A DNA stretch of 64,000 nucleotides. Origin: an uncultured Faecalibacterium sp. (GTDB lineage Bacteria > Bacillota > Clostridia > Oscillospirales > Ruminococcaceae). The notes beneath the pieces were generated by a model. That model saw only the letters and a program-made list of their open reading frames with translations. It searched no databases and had not been told where the DNA came from. The position numbers and the translations under genes are program-made. The stretch spans positions 114,584-178,583 of the forward strand of contig CAKSTO010000001.1 in the NCBI GenBank assembly GCA_934501115.1. Direction: 5' to 3'. Positions 25,885-33,430 of the stretch are shown in pieces (within the stretch, counting starts at the first letter, position 1; each line of letters opens with the position of its first letter).

Positions 25885-26754
25885 ATGAACGGAAGAATGC
25901 GGCCATATCTGCCCGAGATGACGATCCGGGACTATAACATCTATCTGCGCTATCTGCGGGGCGTGCGGCGGCAGCTCTATGAAGAGTACGGCTTTTATGC
26001 CTGCCATCTGCTGCGCACGAACGGCGTACTGTTCGCGATCTTCTCCGATAGTCTGGCGGGGCGCGAGGCGACCTGTCAGCGCAAGCGTGTGCCCGGGACG
26101 CTGATGTGGCGCAGGCTCATGTGCCAGACGCAGGGCATCCGGCTGGCGGCGCAGGTCGAGGTGCTGCTTGGCTGGCACAACCTGCAGGATCGAAAGTACA
26201 GCGAACTGGATCTGCCCAGAAAGGTGCAGCGTGCGGTTGACCGGCTCTTTCTGCGTCGCAGCTATGAGCGGGCGGTGCAGCAGAACCCTGCGCTGGAGCG
26301 GCTGTTTTGTCAGGAGCGGGAGCAGGCGGTGGTGCAGATGAACCTCAGCGCCCGCAACTATACGCTGGCGGCAGAGCCGATGAGCAATGTCTATGGCGCG
26401 CTTTATTCCACCCTTGCCACAAGCGACGCCGACCAGCGCCAGAGAATGTGGGCCATCGGCAGTGGGATCGGACGCATTTTCTATCTGCAGGATAAGGCGG
26501 AGAGGTTTGAGACGGACCGCCGCAGAAAACGCTATAACGTGTTTGTGGCAAATGAACTGAATGGGCAGGCTGCTGCGGTGGAGAATGCCCGCCGTCAGGC
26601 GCTGGCGGCGGCAAACGACCTGATGCGAGTGTACAGGATGCTGGATATCAAGCTGAACCGCAGCCTGCTGGATAACATCATGCTTCTGGGGCTGCACCAC
26701 GCGGTAGACCCTCTGGAGGCTGGCGCAGAAAAGGAGAACTGGGAGATCCCATGA
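25885..26754 (+). CDS. DUF5685-like protein of unknown function
   Basis: A 289-residue, Arg-rich, mainly helical protein with no clear membrane segment. The N-terminus (MRPYLPEMTIRDYNIYLRYLRG, then a helical segment) follows the pattern of DUF5685 proteins, which usually begin 'GYVKPYKPEL' and have a 'YCGLC' cysteine pair. Here that pair is replaced by YLRG, so a metal site may be lost. The family function is unknown. Promoter position and AAAGGA select the ATG at 25885. It overlaps the next gene by four bases, so they form a pair. Confidence 0.6.
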   Translation: MNGRMRPYLPEMTIRDYNIYLRYLRGVRRQLYEEYGFYACHLLRTNGVLFAIFSDSLAGREATCQRKRVPGTLMWRRLMCQTQGIRLAAQVEVLLGWHNLQDRKYSELDLPRKVQRAVDRLFLRRSYERAVQQNPALERLFCQEREQAVVQMNLSARNYTLAAEPMSNVYGALYSTLATSDADQRQRMWAIGSGIGRIFYLQDKAERFETDRRRKRYNVFVANELNGQAAAVENARRQALAAANDLMRVYRMLDIKLNRSLLDNIMLLGLHHAVDPLEAGAEKENWEIP

Positions 26755-27308
26755 AAAAGCAGCAGCGAAAAAGCTGGAGCATGTCTTACTGCGGCATTGT
26801 GGCGGCACTGTGTGTTGCACTGATGCTGCTGGGAGCAGTGATCCCCATTGCCATGTTTATCGCACCTGCAATTGCAGGTTTCCTCGTCGCAACGGTGTGC
26901 GTGGAGTGCGGCCGTACGATGGCGTTTACAGCGTATGCGGCAGTGAGCCTGCTGGCGCTGCTGTTTGTGCCGGATAAGGAGGTGGCGCTGATCTTTGTGT
27001 TCCTGCTGGGGTACTATCCGCTGGTAAAGCCATGGTTCGAGCGCATCCGTCCGGCATTTCTGCGGGCAGTGTGCAAGCTGTTGCTGTGCAATGGCGCGGT
27101 GCTGGCTATGTATGGGCTGGTGTTTCTGCTGGTGCCGGCAGGCAGCATCTCACAGGAGCTGCGCGCCACGGCCATTGCTGCCTCGCTAGCGACACTGGCG
27201 ATGGGCAATGTGGCGTTTCTGCTGTACGACCGGGCACTGCACAATATGCTGATGCTGTACCGGTTGGTGTGGCAGCCGAAACTGCATAAAACTCTGGGCT
27301 GGCATTGA
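26751..27308 (+). CDS. Integral membrane protein, possibly ECF-transporter S-component-like
   Basis: A 185-residue protein with about five to six hydrophobic segments (starting near residues 14, 35, 60, 80, 110 and 140). The size and layout resemble substrate-binding S components of ECF vitamin transporters or the DUF2232 group. I cannot name the substrate, and no energising ATPase genes are nearby. It starts inside the previous stop (ATGA), with which it is coupled. It ends in a GGCTGGC/GCCAGCC hairpin overlapping the stop codon. Confidence 0.6.
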   Translation: MKKQQRKSWSMSYCGIVAALCVALMLLGAVIPIAMFIAPAIAGFLVATVCVECGRTMAFTAYAAVSLLALLFVPDKEVALIFVFLLGYYPLVKPWFERIRPAFLRAVCKLLLCNGAVLAMYGLVFLLVPAGSISQELRATAIAASLATLAMGNVAFLLYDRALHNMLMLYRLVWQPKLHKTLGWH

Positions 27309-27328
27309 GCCAGCCTTTGTGCTATAAT
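27299..27328 (+). promoter_or_regulatory. Promoter of the glmS ribozyme-glmS transcript
   Basis: CTGGCA (27299-27304), 18 bases, TATAAT (27323-27328). The transcript would start near 27335, about 36 bases before ribozyme cleavage. Confidence 0.6.
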
Positions 27329-27370
27329 GAGGCATTGAAAGGGGAGAGGCAGACAAATCAGGTGACACAA

Positions 27371-27520
27371 AGCGCCGGGCCACGCGGGTGACAGCCGCGA
27401 GGGTGACGAGGAGAGGAATCATCGAAAGATTCGGCGGATGTTTCTCCGGCTGAGGGCTAGACCAGCCGCAGAGAAGGGCAAAAAACGGCAGCGATACCGC
27501 AACAGATCCCTTCAAAGAAA
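27371..27520 (+). ncRNA. glmS ribozyme: glmS self-cleaving ribozyme (glucosamine-6-phosphate riboswitch)
   Basis: The 5' core AGCGCCGGGCC at 27371, the conserved GACGAGGAGAGGAATCATCGA region (27404 onward; one base too long to quote in full, so read from the coordinates) and the GGCGGATG segment (27433-27440) all match the glmS ribozyme core in order. The 3' part has a GGCTG...CAGCC stem (P4) and an AAGGG...CCCTT pairing at 27475-27513. Cleavage is expected between A27371 and G27372. Binding of glucosamine 6-phosphate triggers cleavage and decay of the glmS message. It lies in the 270-base leader of glmS. Confidence 0.9.
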
Positions 27521-27607
27521 GCCATACAAGAACATAAACTGATAACAGAAGCTGACTGTGTTTTCTGCGCCTTTTTGCGCGAAGCAGTCGGTATGGAGGT
27601 GTTTTGT

Positions 27608-29428
27608 ATGTGCGGCATTGTTGGTTATGTCGGTAAGCGCAGCGCAGAGGATGTGCTGCTGGACGGGTTGGAGAAGCTGGAGTATCGCGGATACGATTCT
27701 GCAGGGGTGGCGCTTGCGCTGGACGGCGGCATCCGCGTGGTCAAAACCAAGGGACGGCTGGCAGCTCTGCGGGAGAAGCTGGCTGCGCAGCAGCTGGCGC
27801 AGAGCTTCTGCGGCATCGGACACACCCGCTGGGCGACCCACGGAGAGCCCAGTGATGTAAACAGCCACCCGCATTCCACCCCTCGCGTGAGCATCGTTCA
27901 CAACGGCATCATTGAGAATTATGGCCTGCTCAAGCAGCGGCTGATCGCAAAAGGGTACACCTTCCAGAGCGAGACGGACACGGAGGTGCTGGTAAAACTG
28001 ATCGACAGCTGTTATGCCGGCGATCCGCTCAAGGCACTGCAGCAGGCACTTGTCAAGGTGCGCGGCAGCTATGCGCTGGCGGTGTTGTTCAGGGATTACC
28101 CCGACACCATTTTTGCGGTCAGGCGGGAAAGCCCGCTGATCGTCGGCTGGGGCGAGGGCGAAAACTTTGTGGCATCGGATATTCCGGCACTGCTCAAGTA
28201 TACCCGCCGCTACAGCGTGCTGGAAGAAGGCGATCTGGCTGTCTGCACGGCGGAGGGCATCCGGTTCTACAATGAGTTCGGCGAGCCGGTGGAGCGCGAA
28301 GCTCTGACGGCAGACTGGGACATGGAGGCGGCCGAAAAAGGCGGATACCCCCACTTTATGCTCAAGGAGATCAACGAGCAGCCGGCTGCCATCACGGCAA
28401 CGGTCAGTCCCCGCGTGGAGGATGGTCTGCCGGTGCTGCGCATCCCAGAGCTGACCGATGAGGTGCTGCGGAACATCGGCACCATCCATCTCGTGGCCTG
28501 CGGCACGGCCATGCACGCCGGAATGGTGGGCAAATCTGCCATTGAAACGCTGGCGCGTGTGCCTGCAGAGGTGGAGATCGCCAGCGAGTTCCGCTACCGT
28601 GACCCGATCCTGCAGCAAAACGATCTGGTGATCATCATCAGCCAGTCCGGCGAGACCAGCGACACGCTGGCCGCCCTCAGGCTGGCCAAAAGCCGGGGCG
28701 TGCCGGTGCTGGCGATCGTGAACGTGGTGGGCAGCTCCATTGCCCGCGCGGCAGACTACGTGATGTACACCTATGCAGGCCCGGAAATCGCTGTGGCGTC
28801 CACCAAGGCCTATATGGTGCAGATGTGTGTGCTGTATCTGTTTGCACTGCGGCTGGCCTATGCCCGCGGCAGGCTGAGTGAGGCGGAGACCCGCCGCTGC
28901 ACGGCGCAGTTGCTGCGTGCTCCGGAGCTTGTCAAGCGCCGTCTGGCAGACTGCGAGCAGATCAAGTACCTCGCCAGCCGTTTTGTAAATACGCAAAGCT
29001 GCTTCTTCATCGGGCGCGGATTCGACTATGCCCTTTCACTGGAGGGCAGCCTGAAGCTCAAGGAGATCAGCTATGTGCATTCGGATGCCTATGCTGCAGG
29101 CGAGCTGAAGCACGGAACCATCAGCCTGATCACCGACGGTGTGCCGGTGATCGCGCTTGCCACCCAGAAAAAGGTCTACGAAAAGACCATTTCCAATGCC
29201 AAGGAGACCCGCAGCCGCGGTGCGCGGGTGCTGCTGTTTACCACAAAAGACGCTGTGGTGCCGGACGGCGTGGCCGAAGCCGTGATCCGTCTGGATGCAT
29301 TCGATGATATCCTGATGCCGCTGCAGCTCATTGTGCCGCTGCAGCTGTTTGCCTATTATATGGCCGTCCTGCGCGGCTGTGACGTGGATAAACCCCGCAA
29401 TCTGGCAAAGAGCGTAACGGTGGAATGA
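27608..29428 (+). CDS. glmS: Glutamine-fructose-6-phosphate aminotransferase (isomerizing)
   Basis: A 606-residue GlmS making glucosamine 6-phosphate from fructose 6-phosphate and glutamine, the first step to UDP-GlcNAc and peptidoglycan. The mature protein begins CGIVGYVG (nucleophile Cys2), with the glutaminase HTRWATHG motif near residue 75. Two SIS sugar-isomerase domains follow (TAMHAG and SQSGETSDT near 350). The end KPRNLAKSVTVE is the universal GlmS C-terminus. GGAGGT lies seven bases before the ATG, which fixes the start at 27608. Expression is controlled by the upstream ribozyme. Confidence 0.97.
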   Translation: MCGIVGYVGKRSAEDVLLDGLEKLEYRGYDSAGVALALDGGIRVVKTKGRLAALREKLAAQQLAQSFCGIGHTRWATHGEPSDVNSHPHSTPRVSIVHNGIIENYGLLKQRLIAKGYTFQSETDTEVLVKLIDSCYAGDPLKALQQALVKVRGSYALAVLFRDYPDTIFAVRRESPLIVGWGEGENFVASDIPALLKYTRRYSVLEEGDLAVCTAEGIRFYNEFGEPVEREALTADWDMEAAEKGGYPHFMLKEINEQPAAITATVSPRVEDGLPVLRIPELTDEVLRNIGTIHLVACGTAMHAGMVGKSAIETLARVPAEVEIASEFRYRDPILQQNDLVIIISQSGETSDTLAALRLAKSRGVPVLAIVNVVGSSIARAADYVMYTYAGPEIAVASTKAYMVQMCVLYLFALRLAYARGRLSEAETRRCTAQLLRAPELVKRRLADCEQIKYLASRFVNTQSCFFIGRGFDYALSLEGSLKLKEISYVHSDAYAAGELKHGTISLITDGVPVIALATQKKVYEKTISNAKETRSRGARVLLFTTKDAVVPDGVAEAVIRLDAFDDILMPLQLIVPLQLFAYYMAVLRGCDVDKPRNLAKSVTVE

Positions 29429-29453
29429 CGCCGCTGTAAGGCCGGAAAGGCAT

Positions 29454-29492
29454 AAAAAGCCCCGCTTCTGCATTTTCAGAAGCGGGGCTTTT
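29454..29492. terminator. Bidirectional terminator between glmS and the MAM-like locus
   Basis: AAAAGCCCCGCTTCTG / CAGAAGCGGGGCTTTT stem, perfect, with T runs on both strands. It ends glmS (+) and the MAM-like locus (-). Confidence 0.9.
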
Positions 29493-29512
29493 GTATGGGC
29501 GGGGAAGATGAT

Positions 29513-31030
29513 TTACCAGAACCAGTAGCGCTTTTTCAGCACGATGTAAACGACACCGATGATGACCACCACAACGCCGCCGGCAATGAAGAAGGACCAG
29601 TTGATATTGGCAAACTTCAGGTTCTCATTGGTCAGCAGATAGCGGCCTGCCGTGTCGGCGGTGATGATGCCGTCGGTATAGCTGTTCAGGTACTGCCACT
29701 TGCCCGAAACGGTGTTGTACAGGTACAGGCGGGAGTAGGTGCTCACATCCAGATCGATGCGCACGGAGCAGGGCAGCGAATGGCCTTTGTCCAGCTCAAA
29801 CTCAATGCCCTGATCGGTCTCGGTCAGGGTCAGGGCGGTGTCCAGCTCGCTGGTCGTGCTGCGGACGTCGCTGCCGGCTACCTGCATGGTGTAGCCGCTG
29901 CCCACCACGCACAGGGTCTTGCCGGTAGTGCGCAGGGCGTTGAGGATGTCACTGGTCACAACGGGGACTTCGCTCTGGTTGAAAACGATCTCGTCGTCTT
30001 CACTGTCCTGAATGGCCTTTACGATGGGATCCATCTCAACAGCGGGATCATTGTCGTTCGCTGCATCACTGCCGGTGCTGGCGCTGTCAGAGGGATCCGA
30101 TGCAGTGCGGTTGACGATCACCGTGACCATGGCAGAAGCCTTGCCGTTGGAGACAGTAATGGAGGTTGCGCCGGTGCCCACAGCGGTGATCACACCCGTG
30201 GGGCTGACCGTAGCAATATTGCTGTTGGCAGATTTGTAGGTGAACTTCTGGGATGCAGAAGAAGGCGATGCCTTTGCAGAAAGTGTGCGGGTGGAGCCGG
30301 GTTTCAGCACCACGTAAGAAGGGTTGACCGTGACCACCTGCCCGCTGTTGGAGCCGGAAGAAACGGCAGCGCTGCCGGTCTCGGTGGAGGGGATGCTGAT
30401 GACGGTGACCGTGGTGGTCGCAGTGACCGAACCGCAGGTGGCGGTGATGGTGGCGGTGCCGGGCGCGATGCCGGTGACGCGGCCGAAGTTATTGACGGTA
30501 GCGACCTTTTCGTTGGAAGAGGTCAAAGTGACCGTTGCATAATTTGAAGCAGAGGTGGGGCGCACCTGCAGCTGTGCCGAAACCGAATTGCCCACATAGA
30601 TGGTGTTGGAGCTGAGCGAAAGATCCATCTCGGTAACGATCATGGAAGAATCCATGGAGACAGCAATGGTGTAGGCGCAGATCTGGTTGCCGGCTGCGGC
30701 AGTGATGCGGGTAGTGCCCACGCCCACAGCCTGAACCAGACCGGTGTTGCTGACGGTCAGGATGGAAGTATCGTCCGAGATATAGACCACCGAGTCGGTG
30801 GAGTTCCAGGGGCGCACCGTGGGGGACAGCTGCTGCGTAGAACCCAGCAGCATGTTGGAGGCGTAGCTGCCGGTCTCGATGCTCTCGGCTGCCACATCCT
30901 GACTCCACGGCAGAGAGACCTTGCTCAGCGCAGTCAGCGGGCTGGCCGCTGCAGCCGAAACGGCTGTGCCGCTGGCCAGCAGGCAGAGCACTGCAGCGCA
31001 GACTGCCAGTTTTTTTGCGGTTGATTTCAT
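29513..31030 (-). CDS. Membrane-anchored extracellular protein with bacterial Ig-like (BIG2) repeats
   Basis: A 505-residue exported protein, last gene of the MAM-like locus. A signal peptide (KKLAVCAAVLCLLASGTAVSA) is followed by three Ig-like BIG2 repeats of about 80-85 residues, near residues 60-145, 145-225 and 230-320 (each with the 'TVSPTGVITAVGTGATSIT' type end). An acidic Ser/Asp linker, a further domain of about 130 residues (350-475), a membrane segment near 478-498 and the short tail KKRYWFW complete it. There is no LPXTG motif, so it is anchored by its own helix. It may act as an exit channel partner, receptor or immunity factor for the exported MAM-like protein; this is inference. 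The ATG at 31030 follows AGAGGT. Confidence 0.85.
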   Translation of the reverse strand: MKSTAKKLAVCAAVLCLLASGTAVSAAAASPLTALSKVSLPWSQDVAAESIETGSYASNMLLGSTQQLSPTVRPWNSTDSVVYISDDTSILTVSNTGLVQAVGVGTTRITAAAGNQICAYTIAVSMDSSMIVTEMDLSLSSNTIYVGNSVSAQLQVRPTSASNYATVTLTSSNEKVATVNNFGRVTGIAPGTATITATCGSVTATTTVTVISIPSTETGSAAVSSGSNSGQVVTVNPSYVVLKPGSTRTLSAKASPSSASQKFTYKSANSNIATVSPTGVITAVGTGATSITVSNGKASAMVTVIVNRTASDPSDSASTGSDAANDNDPAVEMDPIVKAIQDSEDDEIVFNQSEVPVVTSDILNALRTTGKTLCVVGSGYTMQVAGSDVRSTTSELDTALTLTETDQGIEFELDKGHSLPCSVRIDLDVSTYSRLYLYNTVSGKWQYLNSYTDGIITADTAGRYLLTNENLKFANINWSFFIAGGVVVVIIGVVYIVLKKRYWFW

Positions 31031-31076
31031 GTTTTGTATACCTCTTTGGGTGTTTCGGAAGAACTGGCAGAACGGC

Positions 31077-32189
31077 TTAGCGGAACAGCACGCCCAGAGC
31101 TTCCATTGCATACTCGAAGTAGGTGACCTGATCGTACTCCACACGGGCGGTGACGCTCATGCCGTTGGAAAGATCCACCTTATCGCCGCTGCGGCTGACC
31201 ACATACGTGGTGTCGGGCTTGATGGTCATCTTATAGTAGGAGCTGTTGCTGCTGGCAGTCACATCGCTGTCGATGGAGGTGACTGTGCCGGTCAGGGTGC
31301 CATAGGAGTATTCCGACAGGCCGGTGATGGAGATCTTGCAGGGGTCGCCCACGTGCAGCAGGGGGCGGTCGTTCACGGTGACCATGGCAACGATCTCCAG
31401 ATCATCGTTTTCGCTGGCCACGGTGGCAAGGGCAGAACCGGCACTCAGCACCATGCCCTCTTTGTAGGGGCTGTCCATGTGGATCACACCGGAGGTGGGT
31501 GCGTAGATGTAATAATCGTTTGCACCGGTGTTCAGGGTGTCGATCTGAGCCTGAATGTTGTCCACGTTGCTCTGCGCGCTGGTGATGCTCTGCGAGATGG
31601 ACTGCATGGTGGAGTAATACAGGGCTTCCAGCTCGCTCTGGCTCTGCTCCATCAGGGTCTTGATCTGGGTGTCGGAGTAGCCGGCAGACTGATAGGCAGT
31701 GGCGTCAAAGGTCTTCTGGGCAACCTGACTCTTGTAGGTCTCGTACTGATAATAGTAAGGCTGATCCTCAGGGGCGGTTTCACTGAAGTAGTTGGTGTCG
31801 TCCTGCACGCACTTCAGCAGCTTATTGTACTGATCCAGCTGGGTCTGGTAGATCTTGAGCTGGCTTTCCAGATTGTCCTGCTGCATGTCGATGTCGGTGC
31901 TCTTGATGTGCGCCACCAGATCCCCTTCGTTGACATAGCTGCCCTCGGAGATGTACAGCTCGGTGATGGAGCCGGAGTAGCTGGACATGATATAGGTCTT
32001 GTTGCTGGCCTGCACGGTGCCGACATTCTGGCTCACATAGATGCGGTTGGTCTTTGTGCTCCACACCAGAAGAAACAGTATGAAGATGCCGACCAGAATG
32101 ACAAAAGCATACCCGTAAGGGGGCAGCTTTTTTTCCATCATGATGCGGCGATCCTGCAGGTCAGACAGGTTCTGAACATTCATCGTCAT
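31077..32189 (-). CDS. HlyD-family adaptor (membrane fusion protein) of the C39 exporter
   Basis: A 370-residue HlyD/LcnD-type protein. One membrane segment lies at residues 27-47, followed by a lipoyl/barrel-sandwich half (GTVQASNKTYIMSSYSG...VNEGDLVAHI), a coiled-coil hairpin (about 95-215) and the second barrel half (APTSGVIHMDSPYKEGMVLSAG, which I cite only by its position near 235). It bridges a peptidase-containing ABC exporter and the cell surface. It starts two bases after the DUF5085-like gene. Such adaptors accompany bacteriocin exporters, in line with PCAT upstream. Confidence 0.9.
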   Translation of the reverse strand: MTMNVQNLSDLQDRRIMMEKKLPPYGYAFVILVGIFILFLLVWSTKTNRIYVSQNVGTVQASNKTYIMSSYSGSITELYISEGSYVNEGDLVAHIKSTDIDMQQDNLESQLKIYQTQLDQYNKLLKCVQDDTNYFSETAPEDQPYYYQYETYKSQVAQKTFDATAYQSAGYSDTQIKTLMEQSQSELEALYYSTMQSISQSITSAQSNVDNIQAQIDTLNTGANDYYIYAPTSGVIHMDSPYKEGMVLSAGSALATVASENDDLEIVAMVTVNDRPLLHVGDPCKISITGLSEYSYGTLTGTVTSIDSDVTASSNSSYYKMTIKPDTTYVVSRSGDKVDLSNGMSVTARVEYDQVTYFEYAMEALGVLFR

Positions 32190-32191
32190 AG

Positions 32192-32641
32192 TTATTTGAT
32201 CTCCATAAAGACATCGATCACGGCATCGTCATCATCGGTGCTGACATAGATGGTGTAGATCGAGCCGGTAAGGGTCTGGTCATTCTCAAAAGCATGGATC
32301 TGCAGCTTGGAGCTGGCCAGCTGGCTCTGGTTCATGGGGCCGGTGTAGTGGGCATACAGGCAGTTCTTCACGCGCAGCACAGCGTCCATGTGGTAGCCCG
32401 GCTCCATCTGGGGGATAAACTGGGTGGCCTGCTGCATGAGGAACATCTTCATCTCATGCTCCGGCGTGACGGTGATGGTCTGCACCAGCGGGCCGATGGG
32501 CTGTGCGCCGTTGCTCTTGATGAAGTTGTGCATCTGGGTGAGCACCAGCGGCATGTTGGCCATCTCATCGCCGCGTACCTCGCGGGAGAGCACGTTGGTG
32601 AGCTTGAGGGTCTTGTTTTCGGCAACTTTGATCTCGTTCAT
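32192..32641 (-). CDS. DUF5085/GyrI-like small protein of the MAM-like locus
   Basis: A 149-residue soluble protein with two alternating alpha/beta halves, ending in TIYVSTDDDDAVIDVFMEI. The shape (KLTNVLSREVRGDE, a central helix, then a beta strand before NCLYAHYTG) resembles DUF5085 and GyrI-like small-molecule-binding folds, where DUF5085 proteins are often near secretion gene clusters. The family match is from memory and moderate. Its place, between the cargo gene and the HlyD adaptor, suggests a chaperone or regulator of export, unproven. The ATG at 32641 has AGGGGT at the right distance, so the longer upstream frame is rejected. Confidence 0.7.
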   Translation of the reverse strand: MNEIKVAENKTLKLTNVLSREVRGDEMANMPLVLTQMHNFIKSNGAQPIGPLVQTITVTPEHEMKMFLMQQATQFIPQMEPGYHMDAVLRVKNCLYAHYTGPMNQSQLASSKLQIHAFENDQTLTGSIYTIYVSTDDDDAVIDVFMEIK

Positions 32642-32684
32642 GATAAATACCCCTGATTCTTTCAGATTTTTCCTCGGGTGAGGA

Positions 32685-32761
32685 GTAATAGGCAATCGCG
32701 AAAGGGGAGAAAGACCTCCGCACAGAGAGAAACCTGCTCTCCGCTCGCGATCACCTATTAC
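32685..32761 (-). repeat. 77-bp imperfect inverted repeat in the leader of the DUF5085-like gene
   Basis: Two 17-base arms (32685-32701 and 32745-32761: GTAATAGGCAATCGCGA and TCGCGATCACCTATTAC) pair except at two positions. The 43-base interior holds a GGAG/CTCC stem. It lies between the terminator of the MAM-like gene and the next start. It may be an RNA control element; no flanking target duplication is seen. Confidence 0.6.
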
Positions 32762-32784
32762 TTACAAAAAAGTAACGGTGACTT

Positions 32785-32825
32785 ATAAAATAAAATGTGC
32801 CCGAAGGCGAAACGCCTCCGGGCAC
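32785..32825 (-). terminator. Terminator after the MAM-like gene (minus strand)
   Basis: On the minus strand GTGCCCGGAGGCG / CGCCTTCGGGCAC folds with one G-U pair and is followed by ATTTTATTTT. The plus strand would have a mismatch instead, so this serves the minus strand. Downstream genes then need readthrough or a second promoter. Confidence 0.75.
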
Positions 32826-32841
32826 ACCATAGCGAGGCATT

Positions 32842-32902
32842 GTCACCAAACCAGCTTAACAGCTGCTTTGGTGTACACCATCAATCGAGAGACAACTCTC
32901 AA
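32842..32902 (-). other. Two stem-loops just after the MAM-like stop codon
   Basis: On the minus strand a GAGAG-loop-CTCTC stem (32885-32900 region) directly follows the stop codon. A CACCAAA...TTTGGTG stem (about 32844-32873) follows. With the terminator at 32797-32825 the transcript ends in three successive hairpins, which may protect the message. Confidence 0.5.
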
Positions 32903-33319
32903 TTAGACCGCCTTGGACAGATCGAAACTCTTGTTGATGTCAAGGCCGATCTTCTTGTCGCCCAGAGTGTAGATAGCAGCCAGAGCGCCAACGACCTGCA
33001 GGCCGGTGTTCATCAGAGCGTTGCCCAGAGCCCAGTCAGCCTTGCCCTTCTGGTAGTTGTTGTCCCAAATATTTGCCATGTTCTTGCCCCAAGCAGAGAA
33101 GTTATCGCCAACGCGATAGTTGCCAGCGAACACGTGTGCCAGAGCACCGCCAACGAACTTGTTCAGGTAAGAGTTACCAACGATGTTGATCAGGTTGGTG
33201 CCGATGTTCTGCCAGTTCTCCTCTTTCATGACAGGAGCCAGGACGTCAACCAGGCCACCGCCGATAACATAGGTCATTTCGTTTTCTGCAACAGCAGAGA
33301 AGTTTGCAGGCATCATCAT
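32903..33319 (-). CDS. MAM-like exported protein (microbial anti-inflammatory molecule homologue)
   Basis: A 138-residue protein with a double-glycine leader. The leader MMMPANFSAVAENEMTYV, then IGG, is nearly the same as that of Faecalibacterium MAM (recalled as MMMPANYSVIAENEMTYV). With cleavage after G21 the leader has V(-4), M(-7), V(-12) and F(-15), the standard hydrophobic positions read by C39 peptidases. The mature 117 residues contain no cysteine, have several hydrophobic, glycine-containing helices and end in a basic/polar tail. MAM is about 15 kDa and reduces NF-kB signalling in host cells. The ATG triplet start follows GAAGGGAG, at the usual distance from the first ATG. It lies directly after PCAT. 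Confidence 0.88.
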   Translation of the reverse strand: MMMPANFSAVAENEMTYVIGGGLVDVLAPVMKEENWQNIGTNLINIVGNSYLNKFVGGALAHVFAGNYRVGDNFSAWGKNMANIWDNNYQKGKADWALGNALMNTGLQVVGALAAIYTLGDKKIGLDINKSFDLSKAV

Positions 33320-33403
33320 AATGAATTACTCCCTTCAAATGATAAAAAACAATTTTTTCGGCTCCTCCTTGGCTGCGCAACCGCAGAAAAGCCACTTTAT
33401 GTG

Positions 33404-33423
33404 ATCGGGGTGCGCACCCCGAT
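33404..33423 (-). repeat. Perfect 20-bp palindrome between PCAT and the MAM-like gene
   Basis: ATCGGGGTGCGCACCCCGAT, fully self-complementary, lying just past the PCAT stop. No T run follows on the minus strand, so it may be an RNA processing or protein-binding site, not a terminator. Confidence 0.65.
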
Positions 33424-33430
33424 TACACCA

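Noticed and set aside
32685..32761. Mobile element (MITE) with terminal inverted repeats
   Set aside because: No target-site duplication, arms imperfect, and only one copy in the window. Kept as a repeat, not as a mobile element.
32903..33319. Lantibiotic or other modified peptide
   Set aside because: No cysteine in the cargo and no LanM/LanB, radical SAM or cyclodehydratase gene in the locus.
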